Assembly: GCA_963575745.1 (NCBI GenBank)
Contig: CAUYUJ010001381.1
Location: forward strand, 290,268 to 354,267
Direction of reading: 5' to 3'
Length of the DNA: 64,000 bases
From: Prorocentrum cordatum
Lineage: Eukaryota > Sar > Dinophyceae > Prorocentrales > Prorocentraceae
Part shown: positions 53,237-61,905 of the stretch, one piece after another
How positions within the stretch are numbered: the first letter of the stretch is position 1
How the letters are laid out: every line of letters begins with the position of its first letter
Position numbers and translations under genes: made by a program
The notes under the pieces: generated by a model
Told to the model about the DNA's origin: nothing
Database searches by the model: none
Seen by the model: only the letters and a program-made list of their open reading frames with translations

Positions 53237-56200
53237 TCTAAATGATGGTGCTGTCCGATGAAACGAAGCTCACAGAGTTGCCGATGGAGCTTGCGCAGTC
53301 GGTTCATGTGTATCGTGGAAGCTCCGTAGGTGGGGAAGGCGCGGGGGACAACTGGTCGCTCTTCGAACATGGGCGTGAGCCCGTGCATGGTGGGGGGCTT
53401 CTTTTTTGGGTGGTCGGGCGGTGGAGGTGGCAGGTCGCGCAGACGGGTGAGATGGTACTCATGACTGGCCTCGTTAGCCAGGGCGAACATGCGTTCCACG
53501 TCGTCGCGTGTGTCGGCCTGTTCCATGCGGTCCTGATATCGCCCAGCGATGAGGGTCCCTAGTGCCTGCAGTTCGTGACCCTCATGAGCTCCATCGTTGG
53601 GAGGGTAGGGCGTGGGGGCAAGAAGACGTCGGGCCGTATGGTCGAGGCGACTGAGGTCAAGCGTGACCTGCAGGCCAACATGAGACTTCGCTGGCAAGTC
53701 GCGTAGATAGCAGAAGTCGGTGACAAGGGATCGCGCCGCTTGGTTGGCAATGATATAATCGATGCGCGAAGTGCGGGGGCACTTGGTGACGCGGTCCCAG
53801 TCAGGGATATTGCCGTATGTGTGCATGGTGTGGTCTGGTGTGCCCTCAGCGACGTTGAACCATCCGTGCTGCAACATGTGCAGAAGGTGTGGATTGTCAT
53901 CGATGTTCGTATTGGCGTCCATGCAGATGAAATAGGGGGCTGAGCCGACCCTAGCGGCGGCGCAGTCAGCGAGCCGAAAAAGATCTGTGCTGTCTCCTCC
54001 AGCAATCCCGTAGAGGCTCGCTATGTAGATCCCCGCGGGCCCGTGGTTGTTTCGTCGCCGCCTGCGGCGGTGCTGAGTGCAGAGCGGGAGAAAGGCCTCG
54101 TGCCATCTTTTCTTGGCCTTGAGGGCGACGATACAGGGCGCAGTGTCGTCGACAGTGGAGTCGACAATGGCATCCTTAGAGAGGATGGCGACCCCTCCCG
54201 AGGCGCCAGTGTTGCCCACGACGGTGTGGTCTGTGCCGCCGTGGGCAGCTCTGCGCTGGGCTCGCGCCAGATCCAGGTCAGGTCCAAGACTGGCGTGGTA
54301 TCCCCCGTGGTGTGGATTGGCGGCGCTGGTAGCGATGGCTTGTCTGGTCGGCTTGGCATGTCGGGTCTCCTGCAGTGCTATGACTGCGGCGTTGTGGTCG
54401 ACACCAAGAGCGGTGATGGTTGGCCAATTCGCTGAGAGACTGGTGATGTTTAGGCTGACGAGGTGTATGGAGCGACCTGGCCCGTCTCCATCGGTGGAGC
54501 TGGGGTTTGCACGCCCCGCACGGTGAAGGTCAGCCTGACCCTCGCCCAGGTAGAAGGCTTGGCCACAGTAGGAGCTCATGGTGTTCCTATGGATTAGCTT
54601 GACCGGGGCTGAAGCCGCCGTCAGGCCAGAAGTATAGGCGGGACATGGTCGGCACTGCGCCAGGGGGGGTTCATAAACGTCAGTAAAACTGTCTCGAAAA
54701 ATCCTCCTCACTCCAGTACCATAGGGGACGAGGGGAGGAGAGGTGAGACGGCAGCAGAGGGAGAGGGAGGCGACTCCTCGATCCGTCCTGCCGAACACAA
54801 AAGCAAAAGCGAACCAGCGGCGGCGGCTAGGCGCGGCAGCGGCACAACGCACGCGCATATACTGCGCACGCGACACCGCTGGTCCGTCCTGCGGTGGCGC
54901 GCCCGCCCCGTCAGTATCTTGATGAGCAGCATCTGGTGGAACAGCTCGAGCAGCACGGTCGGAGGCCTGGCGCTGGGCCTCGTCCATGCCCGCTGCCGTG
55001 AGGCCCACGTTGCGGACAGGGCTGATTCCCCGCGGGGCCGCCGCTGCCGCGGCAGCGGCTGAGGTGGCGGGGGCTCCGCCCCGACTCTGAGGTGAGAGCG
55101 GTGAGCCACCGCCGAAACCCGCCGCAAGGTTCTTGACACGATACTTGTTCTTGAACGGGTCGAAGGTTGGCGCCTCGTCGATGGGGACGATCACGCGGGT
55201 GGGCAGCGGCGGCTCGTGGTCCGTGGACGGCGTCGGCTCGAGGTCGACCTGGCCAGGTTCGATGACGCTGGCACCGAAGCGTGGCACCACTTCGGGGGCT
55301 CGGCCATCAGCCTGAGTCTCGCGAGGCGGCGAGCTCGTGGAGCTCCCTGGGGCCTTGCGTGAGCTGTGGCGGCTGCAGGTCCTGCTGCGCGGGACGCGCC
55401 CGCCCGTGTGGCGGTCGCGTGGCGAGGTCGCCTGGGCATTAGCGCGCTCGGAATCCGCCCTGCTCGGGGATCGGATCGGCGCCGCGCAGGGTGATGGGCT
55501 GGGCTGGCGAGAGGCGCTTGTGCCGCCCTCCGCCGTGGCTGTGGCCTGGTCAGGGTCGACAGCGTCGGGGCGGGGGCTGACGTGGTGGGCGCTTCCCTCG
55601 CTGTGCCGCGGGGAGGCGCTGTGATGCGCCTGGATGTGCGTGAGGACGAGCGGGGTAAGCGGCTGCCTCTCCCGCTCAGGTGGGGCAGGTTTTGCCTGGG
55701 CAGGGCGCAGCGCTGCAGCCACGTTTGGCGGGGGCGTGTGCTGGCGCGGTTGCCAAGCACGCACGTTCGCATCACGCCATCCTTCGGGGCGCCCAGTCCT
55801 GCCACGGTTTGTTGCAGCCCCCTGGGCTGAAGCCGCAGGGGTTATCACTGCGGGCTGGTTGCTGGAGGTGCCATCATGTCGGCCTGAGTAATGGCCCCAG
55901 GCGCGCGTGGACCCTGGCACGGGCGAGGTGGCCCTTGGGAGGGCCTGCACGGGTGCACGCGGGTAGCCGATGACCGCTGGGTGTACCCTGGCGTGGGGGG
56001 CGTGGCCGTAGCTGGAGGCGGCTGCTCCAGCAGCCGCGGGCCTGGCACCTATGGGGCCACGGTAGTAGGCGGCAACCCCGTCGAAGGCCGTGTTTCCGCC
56101 TGTCGGGACTCGCGCGGGAGAGCGGTAGCGTGGCGTGCCCGGCTGTCCTGCGTCACGTTGGTCGCGCTGCTGAATGCGCTGCTGGTGCTGTTGATGTCGC

Positions 56201-59200
56201 TGCCAGTCGGCTCTCGAGAGGGGGCGGGTGTCGGGGAGGATGGTGGGCACGTCGGGCCGCTGCCAGCCCCGATAGACGTGCTCGAAGGCGTGGTCAGGGT
56301 AGGTCCCCCCTACGGGTGAGTATCGCCGCACATGCTCCATGTAGTCGATGTTCTGCGGCTCGGAGATCGCCGTGATGTTGACGGCTCGCTGGTGCGCTGG
56401 TCCATAGAGGCAGAAACTACCACGGTTGCTGCGGTCGTGGTTTAGCTCGGCTTCGGTCGTGGCACGGCTCACCATGGCGTCGCAGAGTCGCATGTCGTAG
56501 TCGAGGGCTTGAGGCCCAGGACCACCCTCGGCGTCCCAGTACAGTACCACATCTCGCCAGCGGGTGCGGGTAGTGTGGATGCGCTCGGCGATCGACTCGC
56601 AGACGGTCCTGACCGTGACACGGTCCCTGTACATGTTGGTGATGGCTAGGGAGTAGGGTCGGCGGACCGTCTTGTTGAAGGTGAATTCCTCCTTGAGGGC
56701 CTGGTGGGGGCCGAAGAGCACGTAGCCTTCCCTCCAAAGAGGTTGGTCGGGGAAAGGTTCTTCGGGCATCCCCGTTCCTGTGAACCCAGGTGGCCGCCTT
56801 GTGCCGTCAGGCAGTCCCTGCCTGGGGACGCGCCGCGGCTGCGGTGGGAAGTACCATTGACCCTGGTAACCTGCTTGCCCTGGTTGTGGAGGTTCCCCCC
56901 CGGGGCCTGAAGGCGCTCGGGGGGGTTCCTTAAGGTCGTGGAGGGCTGGCGCGTTGCCGAATTGGCGGGCAAGGATGTGCGGCGGCATCCCTGTGGCACG
57001 GACGTCGAGCAGGCTGTGTGGACTGGGGGGATGGGGGCACCTGCTGGACAGGCAGCATGTGTCGGAGTCCCTGTTGTTGGTGCTGTATGCACACGTCCAA
57101 CTGTTGCACGAGTAGTCCGTGGACCAGTCCATAAGTGTACGCAGTCCGCTGCGGGCGCAGTCTGGGCACGTTGGTTGGCCCGAGGTGCCGAGCTGCGTGT
57201 TGCGGCGAGCCGCACAGTACTGACAGCATTGGAATCGACACTGTAGGCAAGACCAGCGTCCTGGTAGAGGCGGGAGCGCATGCTCGTTTGTGCCTGGGTC
57301 GTCTGGGTGGGGTCGCGGGCGATCCCACAAGGGCCAGACGTCAGCAAACCAGGATTGGCCTGTAGTGCGGACAACCTCGGCGGGGAGGCGAGCGTCCTCG
57401 GCGTGGCACCTGATCCACTGGGGCCCCATGTCCGCTGGTACCATGACGGTGCGCCAGGTGTCGTCCGCTTTGACGTGGACTTGGGTCGGTGCCCAGAGCT
57501 TAGTAGTGGTGTCGCCGTGGTCGTGGTGGAGGATGACCCAGCCGTCCCGCCCCGCCACCGCAGGGTCTATAACGCGGTGGCCCATGACTGTCGTCCCCCA
57601 CGGTAAGTAGGCGCCGTCGTGGTGATCACCAGGGTCAAGCCAGACCTCGATGCCAGGGGCATTGACACGGGTCCGCACATCACGGACGTGGTAGGCGAGG
57701 ACGTGGTAGGCAGTCGGCTCCTCTTCCGTCTCAATGTGCTCCCACGTCTCGATGCCACTGTTGTCTGAGGTGGAATTTCCGCCACTCTGTCGTGACGAGC
57801 GAGAGGCAGATCGCCGTGGGCGGGCACGGCCTCGGGCGAGGGCGGCGGCCGCGCTGATGAGGGAAGGCGTACGGCGTTCGTCGGCTCCTGATGACGTCGA
57901 TGAGCGGTCTGGACTGTGCGCCAGGGCTGTGCCTGACTTGTAAGTGCGTGGTGGGCCAGACGCGGCCCCAGGGCTGGAGCCGCTGGGGCGCGACCCGCGT
58001 GCGTCAGGATGCCCCCGCACGGGGACAGCTTGCAAGCCAGTGTACACCAGGTCGATGAGTGGTTTCGGGTCCAGCTGGAGCATGTGAAGCGAGACGCGTG
58101 GGCGGGGCTGGTTAGGGTCATCCCTGGTGGCTGCTTCAGTGTCGTAGTGCTGTTTGGCCCATACTCGCGCTGCCTCTGGCGAGTATAGTGCCTGCGGCGG
58201 TGGCCACGCTGCCGCGATGGCTGGTCTGCGCCTGGTGCTAGCTTCCTGGTCGTGAGCTTCAGCCGCCTCACGGAGATCTGGATGATCGTAGCCAGCGATG
58301 TGAAGGGCGTGCGCGCAGTCGCCCATGCCATAGGCGTGTGGTAGGGCACGGCACCTGGAAGCAGCTTCTGTGGGGGCGCACCAGTCCATGCGGATGAGGA
58401 GGCTCAGGACCCGAGGGTAAATGAGGCGCGCTCCGTGGGCCTCCCCTTTCACGAAGTTGTGCCTGTTTTCCCCGCGCGGTGGTTGGGTGGCCTCGCACAT
58501 CCAGAGTGCGATGGGTCCCCACGCGAGGGTGTCGTCTTCGAGACTGTAGGGCGGGTGGGGCGGCATTGCGTACCACGCGGCCAGCGAAGGGTGCACGCTC
58601 GCGTACGTGCGGCCAACGTTGGTGCCAGTTCGGCCCTTCGCTTCACGGCGGGGACCTGGCAAGAGGTGCCCTCCACTGGCAGCAAGACGGGCCGCAAGGT
58701 CGCCGCGGGTCCCATGCCAGAAGACAGTGGGCGCGTCGGTGGTGGGTTGGCGGAGGTCCCACGTGAGGTATGGGAAGATTGTCTCGCCTGAGTTCCCGCC
58801 CGAGTCTTCCAGCACCCAAGTGAGGCGGTTCGGGGGCCTCTGCATGATGTCCGTCCACGGCCCCAGCGCTTGGAGTGTTGGATCATGGGTAAATCGAGGA
58901 TGGTCGTGGAGTCGCAGAGCGTCTTTGATGTCCTCTGTAGACACGCCACTGTTACCAAGCGCAAAGCCGTTTTGATACAGGGCGTTAAGTATGCTCTTCG
59001 GCGGCACGGGGACCGCTGGGTCGCGCTGGATAGTGTTGCGTAAGTTGCGTGTCGGTGGCTTGAGGGCTGTGTAAGGCATACCAGGGCCTGAAGGCGCCTG
59101 GGGCCTGTCGGGTGATGCATAGCGTGCTCGCCGTCGTGGTGGTTGGGTGTCCGCGTCGGGAGAGGAACCACGAGCATCAGCATGTCGGAAGATGGACCAC

Positions 59201-61791
59201 GGGCTATCGTGGGTGCACTCACGTGTTTCCCTTGCCTCGGTGTCGCTGCCGTGTGCTGTGGCATCCTCGTTAGTCGGTAGGTTACCGTATGCCGCGCCGC
59301 TTTTGGAGCCGTCTCGCGGAGACGGGCTGGTCGATCTTGGTGTGACAGACGAGGCTCGCGATACGGCGGCAGTGACTTCGACGATGGCGGCGGTGGTGGC
59401 GGTAGTGACATCGGCGACTGCGGCGGCAACTGCTGCGGCGTAGTGTTCCTGCAGCAGCGGATGTCGGAGTGCGTGCACGTGCTGGTCGTCGTGTTCGTCG
59501 GCGAGCGTGCACGGCATTGTGTATGTGGCCTCATCACGCGGCCTCCTGCTCGGTTGGCAACAGCGGAGGCACCACTGGGCTGTGGATGAGTCCAGGGCCC
59601 GCGCACAGATGCGGGCTCCTACGTGTCCGACAGCTCCTTGAGCAAGAAGTTTGGCACTGACGAGTAGAAGACCACACACGACTCCACCCGTGGCAATAGC
59701 CCCGAGCTTGCCGCTGGCCCATTTCAGGACACCCCCGAGGCCGACCCCGACTGCGGTGGCTCCGCCCGAGACGCTATCTCTGAGTTTGACGCTGGTCCAT
59801 TTGAGAGTGGCCCACAATGCGGACGTGACGTTGTATGTCGTTGTGCGTCGGGATGTGGTGGGCACAGATGGGCCTGGTGCCGTCGCTTTGCGTCGTCGTC
59901 GTTGTCGGTAGCTGGGGTCTCGGCTCGGTGTCGGCAAGTACCCATCGATCTGGTCCTTGTACGGCATTGCTATCACGATGGCGTACGTGGCCACAAAGAG
60001 GCAGATGAGGCAGCCACAATGTCGTGATGCCGCTGCGCTGTGCTGGGGCTCGTGGGAACCGCTGGCATCTGGGTACTCATCATCGATGGGGTCGTTGTCG
60101 ATGTCGGCCTGCCAGTGGCCAATGACACTGGGGTTGGAGTCAGTCACGTTGACACGGTGTACAGAGGTGTAGGGCGTGGTGCTGCCACCTGCGGTCTGGG
60201 GATGTCCAGGTCTAGCCAGTGCTGCAGCGGGGCTGAAGCCGCCACTGCACGGACTGGCATGAGCTGGCGATGCAGTGGTATGGCTTGTCGCGTCGGCGGC
60301 AGTGACGCCTTCAGCGTCGTTGAGCTGTGCGCAGGGGTCGGCCTGAGCCGAGTTGTTGGGCGGACTGCTGTGCGACGAGGTGTGCCCTAAGTGGGGTTCA
60401 CTGTCGCGGTCACGCTGGGCCGTGTCGCCTGGTGGTGTTGTGCCGTCGCGATCCTGGGTTTCCATGTCGTCCTGGCTATCGTCCACGTGGACCGAGCCCA
60501 GGGATATGTTGCTGATATCGTCCGACGCGTGGAATGAGTCCAGGGGTGTGTCGCTGATGTCGCTGGCCGCGATGTGCTGAGGCAACCATGGTACGGGGTC
60601 GTCTGCGGCCTGATCACCCGTGGCGTGCTGGGCGAGGCCAGCTGGCGGTGGTGGGTTAAGCGGTTCCATCGGTGCCGCGGCGAGCTCTGCCTCCACAAGC
60701 GGCTGCATGTCTGTCGGGTGGTGCAGGATCGCATCGGCGAGGTACGCCAGGGCGTCTTGGTCGGGTGGGGGAAGGCCTCTTGGTAGTAAGGCGTGGGCCC
60801 GTGAGAGGTATGGCGGCAAAGGTGCCGTGAAAGCTTCTGGGCCGACAAGCTGGGCACGAGCACCCTGGTATTCCAGAAGGAGGCCAAAGTAACGGGTGGA
60901 ATACTCGCGGCTGCCTTGGATAAGAGTGAGGTTGCGGTTTGTGCGCTGTCTGTCGAGGCCCGCTCTATACCAGATGTCCTCGCACATGTCGAGCGCGGTG
61001 AGCTGGCGCAGGGCGTCGGTTGTGTCCTCAGAATCCTCCTGGAAGAGGTGATCGTACTGTGGCAGATGAAGCGTCGCCAGGATGTACGGGACGCAGTCCT
61101 CGAGCCATGCCCAGAACACGTCCTGGTGGTCCTCACCTGGTGCCCACGCCGCAGCACACGGTATGAGCCGGGCACGGATCATCATCAGGTGCCAGAAAGC
61201 AGGGTCCTCCTCGGGTTCGCCCCTAGCGCACAGGGGGGTGGTGAGACCCGTGGGGCAATAGCGGGGCACGACAGCGGGGCTGAAGCCGCCACTGCGTGCC
61301 TGGCCTATATCAACGTCCCCGTCAAGGATCTGCTGCACCGCAGTCGAGGCCACGCTGGGGGTGGATTTCGATGCATGTGTCGTAGTTGACAAGGGCGTGC
61401 ATGCGCTCACGATGGCGCCCAGCGGTCCGTTGCCGCACGGACCCGCGGCTACGGTGCTGTTCACGATCGGGTCCAAAATGGTGCAGTGATCGTACTTGTA
61501 GATGCTGTCATCGTAAAGGTAGAAAAGAGTCCCACGTTCAGCGTGTCGCAGGAAAACCTCACCTCCATGCTGGGGCGCACCGCCTGAAGACGGGTGTGCT
61601 CCAGCGAGCGAGGGGAGGGCCAGGCTGCAGGCAAGGCGCCACATGATGGCGAGGCCTGGCGGGCGGCGCGAGCGATGAGCCAAAAGCTGCATGTCAGCAC
61701 GCATCCTCAGATACCCCTGCATGCTCATGTACATTGCAACAATCACGCCCCCTGCAAGATGACGGGTGTCCCTACACCAGATAGCTTGCAC
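53077..61791 (-). CDS. LINE-C ORF2 part 1: giant N-terminal region with possible signal peptide, membrane segments, ART-like fold and APE endonuclease
   Basis: A 2,904-codon frame without a stop; the first codon is GTG, with ATGs at residues 20 and 50. From residue 50, MWRLACSLALPSLAGAHP looks like a signal peptide. Residues about 220-300 (WLEDCVPYILATLHLPQYDH...LRQLTALDM) have a SAM-domain-like pattern. Hydrophobic segments lie at about 588-609 (CGCLICLFVATYAIVIAM) and about 695-717 (GGVVCGLLLVSAKLL). Residues about 1025-1100 (TVFWHGTRGDLAARL...RTYASVHPSLAAWYA) resemble an ADP-ribosyltransferase-like HGT...Y fold. A Cys cluster is at about 1515-1600 (CLQCRFQCCQYC, CPDC). The APE endonuclease is at about 2443-2715: VIALQETRH, FICMDANTNID, SRIDYIIANQ, AKSHVGLQV. 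Much of the rest is Pro/Ser/Ala-rich. The pre-endonuclease domain calls are inference. Confidence 0.8.
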   Translation of the reverse strand: MQAIWCRDTRHLAGGVIVAMYMSMQGYLRMRADMQLLAHRSRRPPGLAIMWRLACSLALPSLAGAHPSSGGAPQHGGEVFLRHAERGTLFYLYDDSIYKYDHCTILDPIVNSTVAAGPCGNGPLGAIVSACTPLSTTTHASKSTPSVASTAVQQILDGDVDIGQARSGGFSPAVVPRYCPTGLTTPLCARGEPEEDPAFWHLMMIRARLIPCAAAWAPGEDHQDVFWAWLEDCVPYILATLHLPQYDHLFQEDSEDTTDALRQLTALDMCEDIWYRAGLDRQRTNRNLTLIQGSREYSTRYFGLLLEYQGARAQLVGPEAFTAPLPPYLSRAHALLPRGLPPPDQDALAYLADAILHHPTDMQPLVEAELAAAPMEPLNPPPPAGLAQHATGDQAADDPVPWLPQHIAASDISDTPLDSFHASDDISNISLGSVHVDDSQDDMETQDRDGTTPPGDTAQRDRDSEPHLGHTSSHSSPPNNSAQADPCAQLNDAEGVTAADATSHTTASPAHASPCSGGFSPAAALARPGHPQTAGGSTTPYTSVHRVNVTDSNPSVIGHWQADIDNDPIDDEYPDASGSHEPQHSAAASRHCGCLICLFVATYAIVIAMPYKDQIDGYLPTPSRDPSYRQRRRRKATAPGPSVPTTSRRTTTYNVTSALWATLKWTSVKLRDSVSGGATAVGVGLGGVLKWASGKLGAIATGGVVCGLLLVSAKLLAQGAVGHVGARICARALDSSTAQWCLRCCQPSRRPRDEATYTMPCTLADEHDDQHVHALRHPLLQEHYAAAVAAAVADVTTATTAAIVEVTAAVSRASSVTPRSTSPSPRDGSKSGAAYGNLPTNEDATAHGSDTEARETRECTHDSPWSIFRHADARGSSPDADTQPPRRRARYASPDRPQAPSGPGMPYTALKPPTRNLRNTIQRDPAVPVPPKSILNALYQNGFALGNSGVSTEDIKDALRLHDHPRFTHDPTLQALGPWTDIMQRPPNRLTWVLEDSGGNSGETIFPYLTWDLRQPTTDAPTVFWHGTRGDLAARLAASGGHLLPGPRREAKGRTGTNVGRTYASVHPSLAAWYAMPPHPPYSLEDDTLAWGPIALWMCEATQPPRGENRHNFVKGEAHGARLIYPRVLSLLIRMDWCAPTEAASRCRALPHAYGMGDCAHALHIAGYDHPDLREAAEAHDQEASTRRRPAIAAAWPPPQALYSPEAARVWAKQHYDTEAATRDDPNQPRPRVSLHMLQLDPKPLIDLVYTGLQAVPVRGHPDARGSRPSGSSPGAASGPPRTYKSGTALAHSPDRSSTSSGADERRTPSLISAAAALARGRARPRRSASRSSRQSGGNSTSDNSGIETWEHIETEEEPTAYHVLAYHVRDVRTRVNAPGIEVWLDPGDHHDGAYLPWGTTVMGHRVIDPAVAGRDGWVILHHDHGDTTTKLWAPTQVHVKADDTWRTVMVPADMGPQWIRCHAEDARLPAEVVRTTGQSWFADVWPLWDRPRPHPDDPGTNEHALPPLPGRWSCLQCRFQCCQYCAARRNTQLGTSGQPTCPDCARSGLRTLMDWSTDYSCNSWTCAYSTNNRDSDTCCLSSRCPHPPSPHSLLDVRATGMPPHILARQFGNAPALHDLKEPPRAPSGPGGEPPQPGQAGYQGQWYFPPQPRRVPRQGLPDGTRRPPGFTGTGMPEEPFPDQPLWREGYVLFGPHQALKEEFTFNKTVRRPYSLAITNMYRDRVTVRTVCESIAERIHTTRTRWRDVVLYWDAEGGPGPQALDYDMRLCDAMVSRATTEAELNHDRSNRGSFCLYGPAHQRAVNITAISEPQNIDYMEHVRRYSPVGGTYPDHAFEHVYRGWQRPDVPTILPDTRPLSRADWQRHQQHQQRIQQRDQRDAGQPGTPRYRSPARVPTGGNTAFDGVAAYYRGPIGARPAAAGAAASSYGHAPHARVHPAVIGYPRAPVQALPRATSPVPGSTRAWGHYSGRHDGTSSNQPAVITPAASAQGAATNRGRTGRPEGWRDANVRAWQPRQHTPPPNVAAALRPAQAKPAPPERERQPLTPLVLTHIQAHHSASPRHSEGSAHHVSPRPDAVDPDQATATAEGGTSASRQPSPSPCAAPIRSPSRADSERANAQATSPRDRHTGGRVPRSRTCSRHSSRKAPGSSTSSPPRETQADGRAPEVVPRFGASVIEPGQVDLEPTPSTDHEPPLPTRVIVPIDEAPTFDPFKNKYRVKNLAAGFGGGSPLSPQSRGGAPATSAAAAAAAAPRGISPVRNVGLTAAGMDEAQRQASDRAARAVPPDAAHQDTDGAGAPPQDGPAVSRAQYMRVRCAAAAPSRRRWFAFAFVFGRTDRGVASLSLCCRLTSPPLVPYGTGVRRIFRDSFTDVYEPPLAQCRPCPAYTSGLTAASAPVKLIHRNTMSSYCGQAFYLGEGQADLHRAGRANPSSTDGDGPGRSIHLVSLNITSLSANWPTITALGVDHNAAVIALQETRHAKPTRQAIATSAANPHHGGYHASLGPDLDLARAQRRAAHGGTDHTVVGNTGASGGVAILSKDAIVDSTVDDTAPCIVALKAKKRWHEAFLPLCTQHRRRRRRNNHGPAGIYIASLYGIAGGDSTDLFRLADCAAARVGSAPYFICMDANTNIDDNPHLLHMLQHGWFNVAEGTPDHTMHTYGNIPDWDRVTKCPRTSRIDYIIANQAARSLVTDFCYLRDLPAKSHVGLQVTLDLSRLDHTARRLLAPTPYPPNDGAHEGHELQALGTLIAGRYQDRMEQADTRDDVERMFALANEASHEYHLTRLRDLPPPPPDHPKKKPPTMHGLTPMFEERPVVPRAFPTYGASTIHMNRLRKLHRQLCELRFIGQHHHLDCRAIPPYLAQRIDCTWTAARLLCHKLRPTVLLTSPRPGPPTSQHLTESTLTF
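54600..54623 (-). other. LINE-C hairpin copy 8
   Basis: Core at 54607-54617. Arms TGAC(C)GG and CCGTCA pair with one bulged C. Confidence 0.8.
55820..55842 (-). other. LINE-C hairpin copy 7
   Basis: Core at 55826-55836. Arms CCCCTG and CAGGGG pair perfectly. Confidence 0.9.
56895..56925 (-). other. LINE-C hairpin copy 6 (inverted stem core)
   Basis: Core GCCTGAAGGCG at 56905-56915. Arms CCCCCCCGGG and CTCGGGGGGG pair with one G-T wobble. Confidence 0.8.
57961..57992 (-). other. LINE-C hairpin copy 5 (TGGA core)
   Basis: Core GGCTGGAGCCG at 57972-57982. Arms GCCCCAG and CTGGGGC pair, extended by CGC and GCG past one bulged base. Confidence 0.85.
59081..59101 (-). other. LINE-C hairpin copy 4 (inverted stem core)
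   Basis: Core GCCTGAAGGCG at 59086-59096. Arms CCAGG and CCTGG pair perfectly. Confidence 0.85.
60223..60249 (-). other. LINE-C hairpin copy 3
   Basis: Core at 60231-60241. Arms TGCAGcGG and CCaCTGCA pair with one C-A mismatch shared with copies 1 and 2. Confidence 0.85.
61266..61299 (-). other. LINE-C hairpin copy 2
   Basis: Core at 61278-61288. Arms GCACGaCAGcGG and CCaCTGCGTGC give ten pairs with one mismatch and one bulge. Confidence 0.85.
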
Positions 61792-61905
61792 GTGCTGCTG
61801 CCAAAACTGACATGATATGACAAGAAAGAGATACGACGCGAAGAGAGAAGAGATGCCTCTGAAGGCGCTTCCTCGGAGGGCTGAGGCAGGCTCTCTGAGG
61901 CACCT

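Noticed and set aside
61735-61791. GTG at 61791 as the true start of LINE-C ORF2
   Set aside because: A eukaryotic start is more likely at an ATG (residue 20 or 50). The GTG only marks the limit of the open frame.
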